A stretch of DNA of 64,000 nucleotides from Cupriavidus sp. WKF15. GTDB taxonomy: Bacteria; Pseudomonadota; Gammaproteobacteria; Burkholderiales; Burkholderiaceae. Where the stretch lies: NCBI RefSeq assembly GCF_029278605.1, contig NZ_CP119573.1, forward strand, positions 2,232,001-2,296,000, in the 5' to 3' direction. The translations under genes and the position numbers were made by a program. The notes under the pieces are model-generated. The model ran no database searches, was not told the DNA's origin, and saw nothing but the letters and a program-made list of their open reading frames with translations. Every line of letters begins with the position of its first letter. Position 1 is the first letter of the stretch. Shown in pieces: positions 54,246-61,488 of this stretch.

Positions 54246-54307
54246 ATTGCGATGGTCCCGTTGCAGAACCGGCTTCTTGTCTTTGCCGGTGGAGCAGCGC
54301 GTCCATG
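54224..54307 (-). ncRNA. Putative 84-nt small RNA or attenuated leader, copy 1
   Basis: The predicted transcript runs from about 7 nt after the -10 element at 54319-54314 to a T7 tract. It can form an ACCGGC/GCCGGT stem and then a terminator stem ACCGT-GAAG-ACGGT followed by CTTTTTTT. The copy at 56117-56200 keeps both stems; in the terminator, ACCGT/ACGGT becomes ACCGC/GCGGT, a compensatory pair. The copies differ by a 1-nt indel that breaks any shared frame, which argues against a leader peptide. Existence is predicted, not shown. Confidence 0.58.
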
Positions 54308-54313
54308 GGTCAA

Positions 54314-54342
54314 ATACTATCTACTACTAGGTAGATAGTCAA
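54314..54342 (-). promoter_or_regulatory. Strong promoter with embedded TetR-type operator, copy 1
   Basis: Minus strand: -35 TTGACT (54342-54337), 17-bp spacer, -10 TAGTAT (54319-54314). The inverted repeat CTATCTAC-N6-GTAGATAG (54317-54338) fills the spacer, so a bound TetR dimer would block RNA polymerase. The same 29 bp are repeated exactly at 56207-56235. A weaker inverted repeat CTATC-N5-GATAG lies upstream at 54355-54369. Confidence 0.75.
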
Positions 54343-54463
54343 GCAAAAACATTTCTATCGCCTTGATAGCATTGCCTCACTCCACGGCAATTGCTTGATA
54401 AATAAAGAGATTCCCAGGATCACGGAGCGCTGGGCGGAGCCCGGATGCACCGCATGCGACGCA

Positions 54464-54502
54464 AAAGTAAAAGCCGCCATGCAGCATTCGCCACATGGCG
54501 GC
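54464..54502 (-). terminator. Terminator of TetR copy 2
   Basis: The 9-bp perfect stem GCCGCCATG/CATGGCGGC (54473-54481, 54494-54502) is followed on the minus strand by CTTTTACTTTTGC. It lies 25 bp after the TetR copy 2 stop and separates the two operon copies. Confidence 0.78.
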
Positions 54503-54526
54503 TCCGCGCCACCGGGCGGGTTGGCG

Positions 54527-55093
54527 TCAACCCGCCACGGCAGCCATGAGGGTATCGGCAGCGGCTTCGACCCTGTCCGCCGTGCCAAACAGGCGTGCGG
54601 AAATCAGACCGCTCTGCAACGAGCCGAACACCACCTGCGCGAGGCGTGCAGGCGGCACCGGGAACGGTGTGGTGCGGTGGGGCTGGGCGCGTTCCAGCAA
54701 GCCGGTCAGCCACTTCTCGTTCATCAGGAAGAAGCTCTGCAGCAGCCCGTGGACCGACTCGGGCAGGCACAAGGTCTCGGCCGACAGCATGCCGCACAGG
54801 CAGATCTGGTCAGAACCACAGCTCGCGCGGAACGGCGCCAGGTAGATGGCGGCCTGCTCCGTCACGGGCAGTGTCGTATCGATCGACCGCAGGCGCTCGG
54901 ACATCGTCGCGCTGTACGTCTTCACGGCCTCCAGGACGAGATCGTCCTTGGTCGGAAAGTAATAATGAATGCTCGACGTCTTGACCCCGACCAGTTCGGC
55001 CAGGTCCCGGTAGCTGAAGCCATTGAAGCCTCGCCGCCGAATCAGGACCAGTGTGTGCTCGAGCAGTTGCTCTCGGACGGTTTGCGTTTTCAT
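54527..55093 (-). CDS. TetR-family regulator, copy 2 of the duplicated operon
   Basis: A 188-residue TetR repressor. Residues 1-60 match TetR copy 1 almost throughout, including YRDLAELVGVKTSSIHYYFP and the following KDDLVLEAV. The C-terminal domain is shared in outline but with many changes, and it has more Cys residues (SCGSDQICLCGM near residue 94) that could sense metal or redox state. An operator-like sequence lies 12 bp before the start. It is the last gene of operon copy 2 and ends in a clear rho-independent terminator. Confidence 0.9.
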   Translation of the reverse strand: MKTQTVREQLLEHTLVLIRRRGFNGFSYRDLAELVGVKTSSIHYYFPTKDDLVLEAVKTYSATMSERLRSIDTTLPVTEQAAIYLAPFRASCGSDQICLCGMLSAETLCLPESVHGLLQSFFLMNEKWLTGLLERAQPHRTTPFPVPPARLAQVVFGSLQSGLISARLFGTADRVEAAADTLMAAVAG

Positions 55094-55104
55094 GAGGCCA
55101 GTTT

Positions 55105-55118
55105 ATCTACATGAAGAT
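55105..55118. promoter_or_regulatory. Degenerate operator before TetR copy 2
   Basis: ATCTACATGAAGAT matches the perfect palindrome ATCTACTAGTAGAT at 11 of 14 positions and lies 12 bp before the TetR start, suggesting autoregulation. No such site is seen before TetR copy 1. Confidence 0.5.
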
Positions 55119-55221
55119 AGACGCTCAAGCCAGAATATCTGGAGGCGCGGGTAATCCCTTAGGGCCAATGCTCGTCGGAGACGGCGGCCCCAAATCTCTT
55201 GTCGGCGCCCCAACGGACGCA

Positions 55222-55239
55222 GCCCCGCAACAACGGGGC
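55222..55239 (-). terminator. Hairpin between the 33-residue gene and TetR copy 2
   Basis: The 6-bp perfect stem GCCCCG/CGGGGC with a 6-nt loop lies 31 bp after the small-gene stop. It lacks a T-run and may partly end transcription before TetR copy 2, which could then use its own promoter. Confidence 0.45.
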
Positions 55240-55269
55240 ATGCGTGGATGTGGGATTCAGTCGGGCGGT

Positions 55270-55371
55270 TTAACCAGGCAGGACCTGCGCGGCGAAGGTG
55301 ATCATCGAGCCACTCGTCACGCAGACCAGCAGCCATCCGCCAAGCAGAAGGATACTGTCACGCAAGTTCAT
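55270..55371 (-). CDS. 33-residue membrane protein, copy 2
   Basis: Starts at ATG 55371, with a GGAGTC sequence upstream. One hydrophobic span (SILLLGGWLLVCVTSGSMIT). It has the same length as its copy-1 counterpart and about half identical residues, with start MNLRDS and ends AQVLPG versus AQTLPA. Lies between the repeat-protein gene and TetR copy 2. Conservation of frame and length between diverged copies is the main evidence that it is a gene. Confidence 0.72.
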   Translation of the reverse strand: MNLRDSILLLGGWLLVCVTSGSMITFAAQVLPG

Positions 55372-55432
55372 GATGGACTCCATTGCGGTTAGCCAGATCC
55401 CGAACGGGCCTGGCTGCCGTGGCGAAAAGGTC

Positions 55433-55453
55433 GCCGGTCCTGTCGGGGCCGGC
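55433..55453 (-). terminator. Hairpin after the repeat-protein gene, copy 2
   Basis: GCCGGTCC (55433-55440) pairs with GGGCCGGC (55446-55453), including one G-T pair. Same position relative to the repeat gene as in copy 1, but a different sequence. Confidence 0.45.
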
Positions 55454-55460
55454 AGACGAA

Positions 55461-56012
55461 TCAGGCGAGCGCGCCGTCGGTGTACGGATCGAACTTGCCG
55501 GCCTTGGCACCGTCCGTGTACGGGTCGATGCTGCGGGCCGGGGTTGCCGAGACACCACGCGTATCCAGGCCGGCTACCGTGCGGGCACCGTCGGTGTATG
55601 GGTCAAACTTGCCGACCTTGGCACCGTCCGTGTACGGGTCGATGCTGCGGGCCGGCGATGCCGAAACGCCACCGGTATTCAGGCCGGCTACCGTGCGGGC
55701 GCCGTCCGTGTAGGGGTCGACGGTGCGTGCGGGCGATGCCGAAACGCCGCCCGTGTTCAGGCCGGCTACCGTGCGGGCGCCGTCGGTGTACGGATCCGTC
55801 TTGCCAACGCGTGCGCCATCGGTGTACGGGTCGTACTTGCCGATCTTCGCGCCGTCGGTGAACGGATCAACCTTGCTGACCCGGAACGTGTAACCATACT
55901 TGTCACCGGCAACGCTGCTGTCACGCGGACCAGCCGCCTGGGCCAGGCCGCTGGCGAGCGCGGCGGCAAGAGTGGCAGCAGTGATCACGGTCTTGGCAAA
56001 CTTGGCATTCAT
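55461..56012 (-). CDS. Exported DPYTDGA-repeat protein, copy 2
   Basis: A 183-residue paralogue of the protein at 53533-54120. Start ATG 56012 with AAGGAG. Signal peptide about 1-27 (MNAKFAKTVITAATLAAALA). After a short unique segment the same repeats follow, but one 38-residue unit has lost its DPYTDGAKVGKF half, so it has eight DP[FY]TDGA motifs rather than nine. Function unknown; being small, exported and repetitive, it suits a surface or periplasmic binding role. It is first in operon copy 2. Confidence 0.88.
   Translation of the reverse strand: MNAKFAKTVITAATLAAALASGLAQAAGPRDSSVAGDKYGYTFRVSKVDPFTDGAKIGKYDPYTDGARVGKTDPYTDGARTVAGLNTGGVSASPARTVDPYTDGARTVAGLNTGGVSASPARSIDPYTDGAKVGKFDPYTDGARTVAGLDTRGVSATPARSIDPYTDGAKAGKFDPYTDGALA
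55471..55800. repeat. 114-bp tandem coding repeats, copy 2
   Basis: Units of 114 bp (starting at 55494 and 55608) plus one shortened unit encode the protein repeats. They are highly similar to the repeats at 53543-53930, which could allow recombination between the two operons. Confidence 0.75.
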
Positions 56013-56088
56013 GATGGGCTCCTTGGCTGGCGACCTCCCGGAGGCGTCGCGATATTCGGTTCATTACGGGGTCTCTCTTTGTTCCCGC

Positions 56089-56102
56089 ATCTACTAGTAG
56101 AT
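56089..56102. promoter_or_regulatory. Palindromic operator before the repeat-protein gene, copy 2
   Basis: ATCTACTAGTAGAT, identical to 54196-54209 and in the same position: after the terminator (56117-56137) and before the repeat-protein gene. A TTGAAA candidate -35 lies 16 bp before TAGTAG on the minus strand. Confidence 0.68.
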
Positions 56103-56116
56103 AGATGGCTGATTTC

Positions 56117-56137
56117 AAAAAAAGACCGCCTTGCGGT
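56117..56137 (-). terminator. Rho-independent terminator between two promoters, copy 2
   Basis: The 5-bp stem ACCGC/GCGGT with a 3-nt loop is followed on the minus strand by C and seven T. The last stem pair is changed on both sides relative to copy 1. Confidence 0.7.
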
Positions 56138-56200
56138 ATTGCAATGGCTCCGTTGCAGAACCGGCTTCTTTGTCTTTGCCGGTGGAGCAGCGCTTCCATG
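56117..56200 (-). ncRNA. Putative 84-nt small RNA or attenuated leader, copy 2
   Basis: Counterpart of 54224-54307, with the same predicted start distance from the -10 element, the ACCGGC/GCCGGT stem and a terminator stem ACCGC-AAG-GCGGT followed by CTTTTTTT. An ATG near its start opens a frame that differs from copy 1 after the 1-nt indel, so RNA structure rather than peptide is conserved. Confidence 0.58.
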
Positions 56201-56206
56201 GACAGA

Positions 56207-56235
56207 ATACTATCTACTACTAGGTAGATAGTCAA
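56207..56235 (-). promoter_or_regulatory. Strong promoter with embedded TetR-type operator, copy 2
   Basis: -35 TTGACT (56235-56230), 17-bp spacer, -10 TAGTAT (56212-56207), with CTATCTAC-N6-GTAGATAG at 56210-56231. The sequence equals copy 1 over the whole element. An upstream inverted repeat CTATCG-TTC-CGATAG (56248-56262) matches in position the weaker one in copy 1. Confidence 0.75.
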
Positions 56236-56361
56236 GGATAAAATTTCCTATCGTTCCGATAGTCGAGGCGCGACCGCCCAACTCTGGCTGGCCTCACACT
56301 TCTGGCTGGGCCAATTGCACGACAGCTGCTAGCCTTGACGGGCACCCGAGCCTCCAGACCT

Positions 56362-57240
56362 ATGCTGAAAACTCCTGACTTCGCGATTCCGCGCTGGCTG
56401 GCCGGCACTGCCGGCCTTGCGCTGGTGGCCGGGCTGGCACGCCACATGCTGTTCCGCGCACTCGAACGCGAGGCTTTTGTCACGCCGTCCAGCATGCCGC
56501 CCGCATCCGACCTCCCCGAAGCGGCACTGCATCACAGTACATTCCGCAGCGGCAAGCGGCTGCTCCATGCCGCTCACGCGCCGGCGGCACAAACTACGGC
56601 GCCAGCGCTGATGGTGTGCCACGGCGACGACGAATGCCTGGCCGACTGGGCGCCCGTGCAAGCCCTGCTGTCGCAAGCAGGCATCAGTACGTTCGTGTTC
56701 GATTACAGCGGCTACGGCGCAAGCAGCGGACACCCGACCGTTCGACACCTGCGCGAAGACGCGCGGGCGGCCTATGCCAGCTTCCTCGCTGCAACGCCGG
56801 ACGCCACACGGCGCTACGTGCTCGGGCACTCGCTCGGATCGGGTGTGCTGCTGGATGTCGCGCGCCGGCTTGCGCCAGCCCCGGACGGGATGATCATTGC
56901 CTCGGGCTTCAGTTCCGCACGCACCGCTGCGGTCCAGACTGGCCGTGTGCCGCCGCGGCTGGCGTGGTTGCTGCCGGATCCCTGGAACAACGCAGCGCGC
57001 ATGCGCCGGCTGCAACTGCCGCTGATGCTCGTGCACAGCCGCGCCGATGAAGTCCTGCCGCTGGGCCATGTGGAGCGCCTTGCGCAGGCGGCTTCGAATC
57101 TTCAGGAACTGATGTTGTTTGACGACATGCCGCATGACGCAGCCATCTTGCCTGACTACATGAGTGCGTTCTGGACGCCCGTGATCGCATTCATGCTGGC
57201 TCCACGCGCAACAGCCGCACGGGAACCCGCGATCGCGTGA
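56362..57240 (+). CDS. Alpha/beta hydrolase with N-terminal hydrophobic segment
   Basis: A 292-residue serine hydrolase. Start ATG 56362; the frame before it opens with TTG. Residues about 10-30 are hydrophobic (WLAGTAGLALVAGLARHML) and act as membrane anchor or signal. Nucleophile elbow GHSLGSG (Ser about 165), acid in HSRADEVLP (about 235), His in DDMPHDAAIL (about 261), and oxyanion region CHGDDEC. It resembles the BEM46/ABHD family of membrane-bound hydrolases. It stands between the duplicated operons and a small coiled-coil gene; substrate unknown. Confidence 0.87.
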   Translation: MLKTPDFAIPRWLAGTAGLALVAGLARHMLFRALEREAFVTPSSMPPASDLPEAALHHSTFRSGKRLLHAAHAPAAQTTAPALMVCHGDDECLADWAPVQALLSQAGISTFVFDYSGYGASSGHPTVRHLREDARAAYASFLAATPDATRRYVLGHSLGSGVLLDVARRLAPAPDGMIIASGFSSARTAAVQTGRVPPRLAWLLPDPWNNAARMRRLQLPLMLVHSRADEVLPLGHVERLAQAASNLQELMLFDDMPHDAAILPDYMSAFWTPVIAFMLAPRATAAREPAIA

Positions 57241-57501
57241 ATCAGGACTTCGTGCCCGACATCGCATGGGTCCAGCCAGGGCCGCAATGCCGCAATACCA
57301 CCATGCGCAAATGAGATGAAACGCGATGCTGCAACTTGCGACCGGAGAATCTAACCGAGTCTTTGCGGCGCGGCAATCATCCTTGTGGGCTAGGCGCTAC
57401 GAATGCGCAGGTTGAGATTCTTTTACCGATTTCTTGTCTATATTGGTCCTCATGGCAAAAGCATCGATTCTTCGCTGTTGATCAGCACTGGAGGTAATGC
57501 C

Positions 57502-57792
57502 ATGCGTTGGCTCGCAAACTTGTTCAGTCCGCCGACCCCGGAAAAGATTGCCGAAAGGGAACTGCAAGACATGAGGCTGACGTTGTTCCAGGCGGAACGG
57601 CGCCTGCTAGAGGCGCAAATGCAGGTCGCCTACTATCGCGACATGGTCGCGTTCCTCGAAGACGTGGCGACCAAGGGCGTCGAGGACGTGGTCGACAAGC
57701 GCCGCGCCGCTCCCGCGGCCATCGAAACCTTCTCGGCACCGCGTGTCGCGCCCGGACTGACCACCGTCCCGATCGTGCCCTCGGCCGCCTAG
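57502..57792 (+). CDS. Small coiled-coil protein
   Basis: A 96-residue cytoplasmic protein. ATG 57502 follows GGAGG at good spacing, which decides against the upstream in-frame start at 57403. Residues about 14-60 are strongly helical with heptads (ERELQDMRLTLFQAERRLL and beyond), followed by a Pro/Val-rich tail. I recognise no family. A promoter-like region (TTGAGA with TATATT near 57440) precedes it, and a hairpin terminator follows. Confidence 0.75.
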   Translation: MRWLANLFSPPTPEKIAERELQDMRLTLFQAERRLLEAQMQVAYYRDMVAFLEDVATKGVEDVVDKRRAAPAAIETFSAPRVAPGLTTVPIVPSAA

Positions 57793-57820
57793 CGCTGCAG
57801 TACGCGGTTGCAAATTGACT

Positions 57821-57854
57821 GACCAGCGGCGGAGTCTCTCGAACTCCGCTGGTC
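57821..57854 (+). terminator. Hairpin after the coiled-coil gene
   Basis: GACCAGCG..GGAGT pairs with ACTCCGCTGGTC, a 12-bp stem with a 2-nt bulge and 7-nt loop, 28 bp after the stop codon. No T-run. Confidence 0.55.
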
Positions 57855-57956
57855 ATCTGTAGCGCCGCACGGCACGCGGGAACGTGTGCCGACCTGTGCG
57901 ATACTCGCGCTGCCCGCCGCGCAAGCTGGCGCGCGGACTGTCACACAGGAGCCCCC

Positions 57957-58655
57957 ATGCACGAACTACTGCCCGCGATCGAAATCGAGACCGCGCCAAA
58001 TCCCGCTTTCACCGTCATCTGGATGCACGGCCTGGGCGCGGATGGCAATGATTTCGTGCCGGTGGTTCCGGAACTCGGACTGGAAGGCACGCCCGGCGTG
58101 CGCTTTATCTTTCCCCATGCGCCCGCCATGCCCGTCACGTGCAACGGCGGCTATGTCATGCCCGCCTGGTATGACATCTACTCGCTGAACGAAGCCGGCC
58201 GGCGTGCCGATGAGAATGGCATCCGGGTTTCATGCGAACGCATCCGGGCGCTGATCGCGCGTGAAAACGCGCGCGGCATCGCGACCGGCCACATTGTGCT
58301 TGCCGGCTTTTCGCAGGGCGGCGCGATCGCCTACACCACTGCCCTCACCCACCCGGACACGCTGGCGGGCATCATCGCCCTGTCCACCTATATTCCGGCG
58401 CCTGACATGCTGACGGCCGAAACCACGCCCGCCAATGCCGCCATCCCCGTCTTCGCTGCGCACGGCACGCTCGATGACATCGTGCCGCCACGCCTCGGCG
58501 AGCAGGCCAGGGACTTCCTTCTGGCACGCGGCATTCCCGTCGCGTGGCATACCTATGCCATGCCGCATTCAGTGTGCCTGGAAGAGATCGAGGCAATCGG
58601 CTCGTGGCTCAAGGGAACGTTTGCCCGCATCACGCAGCAAGCGGCGCAACGCTGA
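57957..58655 (+). CDS. Carboxylesterase of the phospholipase/carboxylesterase family
   Basis: A 232-residue cytoplasmic alpha/beta hydrolase related to EstB and acyl-protein thioesterases. Motifs: VIWMHGLGADGNDF (oxyanion), FIFPHAPAMPVTCNGGYVMPAWYDI, nucleophile GFSQGGAIAY (Ser about 119), acid in AHGTLDDIVPP (Asp about 173) and His in YAMPHSVCLEE (about 203). It hydrolyses short acyl esters in the family. GGAG lies seven bases before the ATG. The next small gene follows 26 bp downstream. Confidence 0.94.
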   Translation: MHELLPAIEIETAPNPAFTVIWMHGLGADGNDFVPVVPELGLEGTPGVRFIFPHAPAMPVTCNGGYVMPAWYDIYSLNEAGRRADENGIRVSCERIRALIARENARGIATGHIVLAGFSQGGAIAYTTALTHPDTLAGIIALSTYIPAPDMLTAETTPANAAIPVFAAHGTLDDIVPPRLGEQARDFLLARGIPVAWHTYAMPHSVCLEEIEAIGSWLKGTFARITQQAAQR

Positions 58656-58681
58656 GCCACGCCACAGTCATCACCACGAAT

Positions 58682-59050
58682 ATGAAAGCTGCACCGCTTC
58701 TGAAGATCGATTTCAACACCCGCAAGGCGCTCCTGTTCGCGCTGACCGCCGAGCGCCTGTCAGCCTATTACGAGCACGGAAAATGGCTCACCGATGCCCA
58801 GGGCGCCACGCTGGCCGGAGAATGGCTGTCGCGCTCCAAGCTGCAACTCGCCCTGTCGGAACGCCGCCTGCTTTCGGAGCTGAGCGACCAGTTCGCGCGC
58901 CAGCTCGCGGACACGCTTTCGCGCGAAGCCGGGCTCTATGCCTCGCACGAAATGATGGAGGCGCTCGATCCCAACTACCAGTCAGCGTTCGCGCATGACA
59001 TGCTCGACGAATGCGAGCGGCTGCTGCGCGAGAACGGCGTCAACGAGTAG
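58682..59050 (+). CDS. Hypothetical alpha-helical protein
   Basis: A 122-residue soluble protein starting at ATG 58682 (MKAAPLLKI). It is predicted to be almost wholly helical and acidic at the end (LDECERLLRENGVNE), with no signal peptide and no domain that I recognise. It lies 26 bp downstream of the esterase gene in the same direction, so co-transcription is likely. It is convergent with the AGE-family gene. Confidence 0.72.
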   Translation: MKAAPLLKIDFNTRKALLFALTAERLSAYYEHGKWLTDAQGATLAGEWLSRSKLQLALSERRLLSELSDQFARQLADTLSREAGLYASHEMMEALDPNYQSAFAHDMLDECERLLRENGVNE

Positions 59051-59162
59051 CGTTCCACTTCTTCCGTGGCCTCCGCTTTCGGCCGGCTGAGCCAGCGGGC
59101 GAGCCGATGCTGCGGCTCCTGCAGAAGAGCGACCCGCGCGCCGCAGGCTGCCGCACCGGCGG

Positions 59163-60269
59163 CTAACTCCCGGCCAGCTCTTCCAGCGCCGCGTAGGCCG
59201 TAGCAAGGTGATATGGCGAGGTGGACGGCATCTCGGCACGCACCACTTCGCCTGATGGCGCCAGGCACTCATGCCAGCCGCCGGCATGCAGGAAACGTCT
59301 GCGGTACTGGCCCAGCTGAGCTTCCAGCGTCGCCAGCGATTCCGGTGTCCCGTGCACAGCCAGCGCACGGGCGAATTCCGTCTGCGCCCAGATGCGCTGG
59401 GTGCCGTCGAGCACGCTGCCGTCCGCGTCGAGCGCAGCGCTTACGCCCAGCGTACCTGGGACCACGCCGTGCGCCTGCGCAAAGACCAACGCACGCTGCA
59501 GCGAAGCGCCGAGCGGCACGCCTTCGAACAGCGCGGGGTTGCCCGCCACCAGCGAGAACCACTCGAACTGATGACCGGGCTCGATCCGATTGCCGGCCGT
59601 GCCCTGCGGCAACTCGGCAATGCAACCGCTGGCCGGATCGACGAACCGGTCCTGCACGGCCGCGGCGATCTCGCGCAGACGCCGCGCAAACCAATCGTCG
59701 CCGGTAGCGTCGAGCGCCGCGAGGTAAGCCTCGGTGAGGTGCATGATGGGGTTCTGCTGAACACCCGCGCCCTTGTCCTTGAAGAACTCGGAAAGCGCCG
59801 CGTGATACAGCCCGGCACCGTCGGCAAAGTGCTGCTCGACCATCTCGCGCGTTTCCTGCAGCACGGCAAGCGCGTCCTCGTTGCCGCCGCAGGCGTAGTA
59901 GTGCGCGCAAGCAAAGATCACGAAAGCATGCGTATAGAGGTCGCGCGTCGGGTCCAACGGCATCCCCGCCGGGTCGACGCTGTAGAGCCAGCCGCCTTCG
60001 CCGGTGCTGAAGTAGGCCTGCAGCGAACCGAACAGCGTATCGGCGTGGTCAAGCTTGCCCGCCACGGAAAACACGTAGATCTGGCGCGCGCAGGCCATGG
60101 CACGGTAGCGCGCGGGCGGCATGGCATTGCCGTTGGCACCATCCAGTGCCTCGTAGGGCAGCAGCAGGTCGGCATTCCAGCCGTTGCCGGTCCAGTGCGG
60201 CAGGATGGCGGTGTCATAGTGTGCGCGCAGCGACGCAACCAGTTCGGCAAGTTGAGGCGAGATGGGCAT
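59163..60269 (-). CDS. AGE-family N-acylglucosamine 2-epimerase/sugar isomerase
   Basis: A 368-residue (alpha/alpha)6-barrel enzyme. The start is ATG 60269 (MPISPQL). Family features: WNADLLLPYEALDG near residue 30, DLYTHAFVIFACAHYY (catalytic His region, about 112), QNPIMHLTEAYLA (about 172), an EPGHQFEWFSLVA stretch (about 228; catalytic His) and WAQTEFARAL (about 290). Members epimerise or isomerise sugars such as N-acetylglucosamine, mannose or cellobiose; specificity cannot be read here. It stands alone on the minus strand. Confidence 0.9.
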   Translation of the reverse strand: MPISPQLAELVASLRAHYDTAILPHWTGNGWNADLLLPYEALDGANGNAMPPARYRAMACARQIYVFSVAGKLDHADTLFGSLQAYFSTGEGGWLYSVDPAGMPLDPTRDLYTHAFVIFACAHYYACGGNEDALAVLQETREMVEQHFADGAGLYHAALSEFFKDKGAGVQQNPIMHLTEAYLAALDATGDDWFARRLREIAAAVQDRFVDPASGCIAELPQGTAGNRIEPGHQFEWFSLVAGNPALFEGVPLGASLQRALVFAQAHGVVPGTLGVSAALDADGSVLDGTQRIWAQTEFARALAVHGTPESLATLEAQLGQYRRRFLHAGGWHECLAPSGEVVRAEMPSTSPYHLATAYAALEELAGS

Positions 60270-60441
60270 GCGAATCCGGAGGAGCGGGCGCCACCCGGCG
60301 CCCCGATGCAGAAGATACTGGAAACCGTGCGGCGGCGGAAGATGCACCGCACTGCGCGGCGCATGCGGCGACCGGAATGCAGGCTGGTATTGGTCCGCGG
60401 CAATTGCTAGCATCTAGGGGTCGCCGTCACCGGAGACTGTC

Positions 60442-60690
60442 ATGTCGACCCAGCCCCTGACCCTCGCCGACAGCCACCGCACCCTCGTGCTCCACGTCCT
60501 GGAAGATCCGCCGGGCCTTTACACCTGGCGCATCGTGATGGAAGAGCACTGCGGCGCGGCTGATGCCGACTGCACCATCGAAGCCCCTTCCGTCTATCAC
60601 TCCGAGGCCGAAGCCGAAGCCGCCTGCTGGGCGGCTGGCAATTACATGCTCGAGGGGCCACGCGCCGCCGGAGAAGTGCGGCCTTCGTGA
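60442..60690 (+). CDS. Small acidic hypothetical protein
   Basis: An 82-residue soluble protein with GGAGACTGTC before the ATG. The N-terminal half alternates beta-type residues (TLVLHVLEDPPGLYTWRIVM); the second half is a helix rich in Glu and Ala (SEAEAEAACWAAGNYML). No family recognised. A hairpin terminator follows within 10 bp. Confidence 0.72.
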   Translation: MSTQPLTLADSHRTLVLHVLEDPPGLYTWRIVMEEHCGAADADCTIEAPSVYHSEAEAEAACWAAGNYMLEGPRAAGEVRPS

Positions 60691-60698
60691 CCAGGTCC

Positions 60699-60723
60699 AT
60701 CCGGCGGACTTGCTTCGCCGGAT
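60699..60723 (+). terminator. Hairpin after the 82-residue gene
   Basis: The perfect 8-bp stem ATCCGGCG/CGCCGGAT with a 9-nt loop lies 8 bp after the stop codon; no T-run. Confidence 0.58.
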
Positions 60724-60908
60724 GCATCGCCTAACCTGAAATCGTTGGCAGTGGCAACGTGGGCGGCTTTTTTGCCCGCGCTTCCTCCGGCCACCCCGAT
60801 ACAGCGGGGCACATGCCACTCGCCCGAAATATTCCTGGCCTTTACTACCGCGTATGCCGGCCCCGTGCACGCACAACGCGCCCGACGGCAGCGCTGCAGG
60901 AGTTCGCT

Positions 60909-61181
60909 ATGGAAAAGCCGGTCGTCAGTCCCCAGCGCTTCGTTGAGTTGATGAACGAGCGCCTGGCAAGGCATCCTCTGTTCCAGGAGGGCATGCACGT
61001 GTACGCCATCCCGCAACACACCGACCATCCACGCAGCCTGGTCTGCGTGGGGCCGCGCGGCACTGCGGGCGTCTGCGCCACGATCGAGAATATCGTGCGC
61101 GGCGAATGCGAGGTGTTTCCCGAGATCTCGCAGGAGTGGCACAGGTCCGGCCCGCCGCGGCACGGCGCAAGCTTGCGCTGA
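60909..61181 (+). CDS. Small hypothetical protein
   Basis: A 90-residue soluble protein from ATG 60909 with AGGAG upstream. It has a FVELMNERLARHPLF helix, then beta-type segments (GMHVYAIPQ, SLVCVGPRGTAGVCATI) and two Cys. I recognise no family. It lies 26 bp before another small gene in the same direction. Confidence 0.7.
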   Translation: MEKPVVSPQRFVELMNERLARHPLFQEGMHVYAIPQHTDHPRSLVCVGPRGTAGVCATIENIVRGECEVFPEISQEWHRSGPPRHGASLR

Positions 61182-61207
61182 ATGTTCAACACGAATATTC
61201 AACAGCC

Positions 61208-61480
61208 ATGCCCAGCGGCTCGCACGAGCACAGCGACAGCTACCGCGGCTACCGCATTCACATCGTAGCCTTGCGCTACGGCGGCCAGCACGATGGGTGG
61301 TGGACGCTGCGCGCGGGCGTCTGGCTGCACGGCCACGTCCTGCCCGATCTGTACCCGGACAGTGGCGTGCGCTTCGCTTGCGCCACCGACGCCCGCCGCG
61401 CGGGGCTGGCGTGGGGCCGCGAGCTTATCGACAGGCGGCTTGCCAGCCAGCATGCCGCTGAAGAAGCCGCCTTCTCCTGA
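61208..61480 (+). CDS. Small hypothetical protein
   Basis: A 90-residue protein from ATG 61208, which has no clear ribosome site and may be coupled to the gene ending 26 bp upstream. The pattern YRGYRIHIVALRYGGQ, then WWTLRAGVWLHG and CATDARRAGLAWGRELID, suggests a small beta-hairpin plus helix domain. It is convergent with the acyl-CoA synthetase gene, with an 8-bp gap. Function unknown. Confidence 0.65.
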   Translation: MPSGSHEHSDSYRGYRIHIVALRYGGQHDGWWTLRAGVWLHGHVLPDLYPDSGVRFACATDARRAGLAWGRELIDRRLASQHAAEEAAFS

Positions 61481-61488
61481 CCGCCGCG

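Noticed and set aside
54121..54306. N-terminal extension of the repeat protein, starting MDALLHRQRQ
   Set aside because: It would cross a terminator and operator, lacks the ribosome site present at 54120, and in copy 2 the matching stretch is in another frame because of a 1-nt indel.
52757..56262. Toxin-antitoxin reading of the 33-residue membrane peptides
   Set aside because: Tiny membrane peptides with a nearby small RNA recall type I toxins, but the RNA is upstream and on the same strand, not antisense to the peptide, so no antitoxin pairing is evident.
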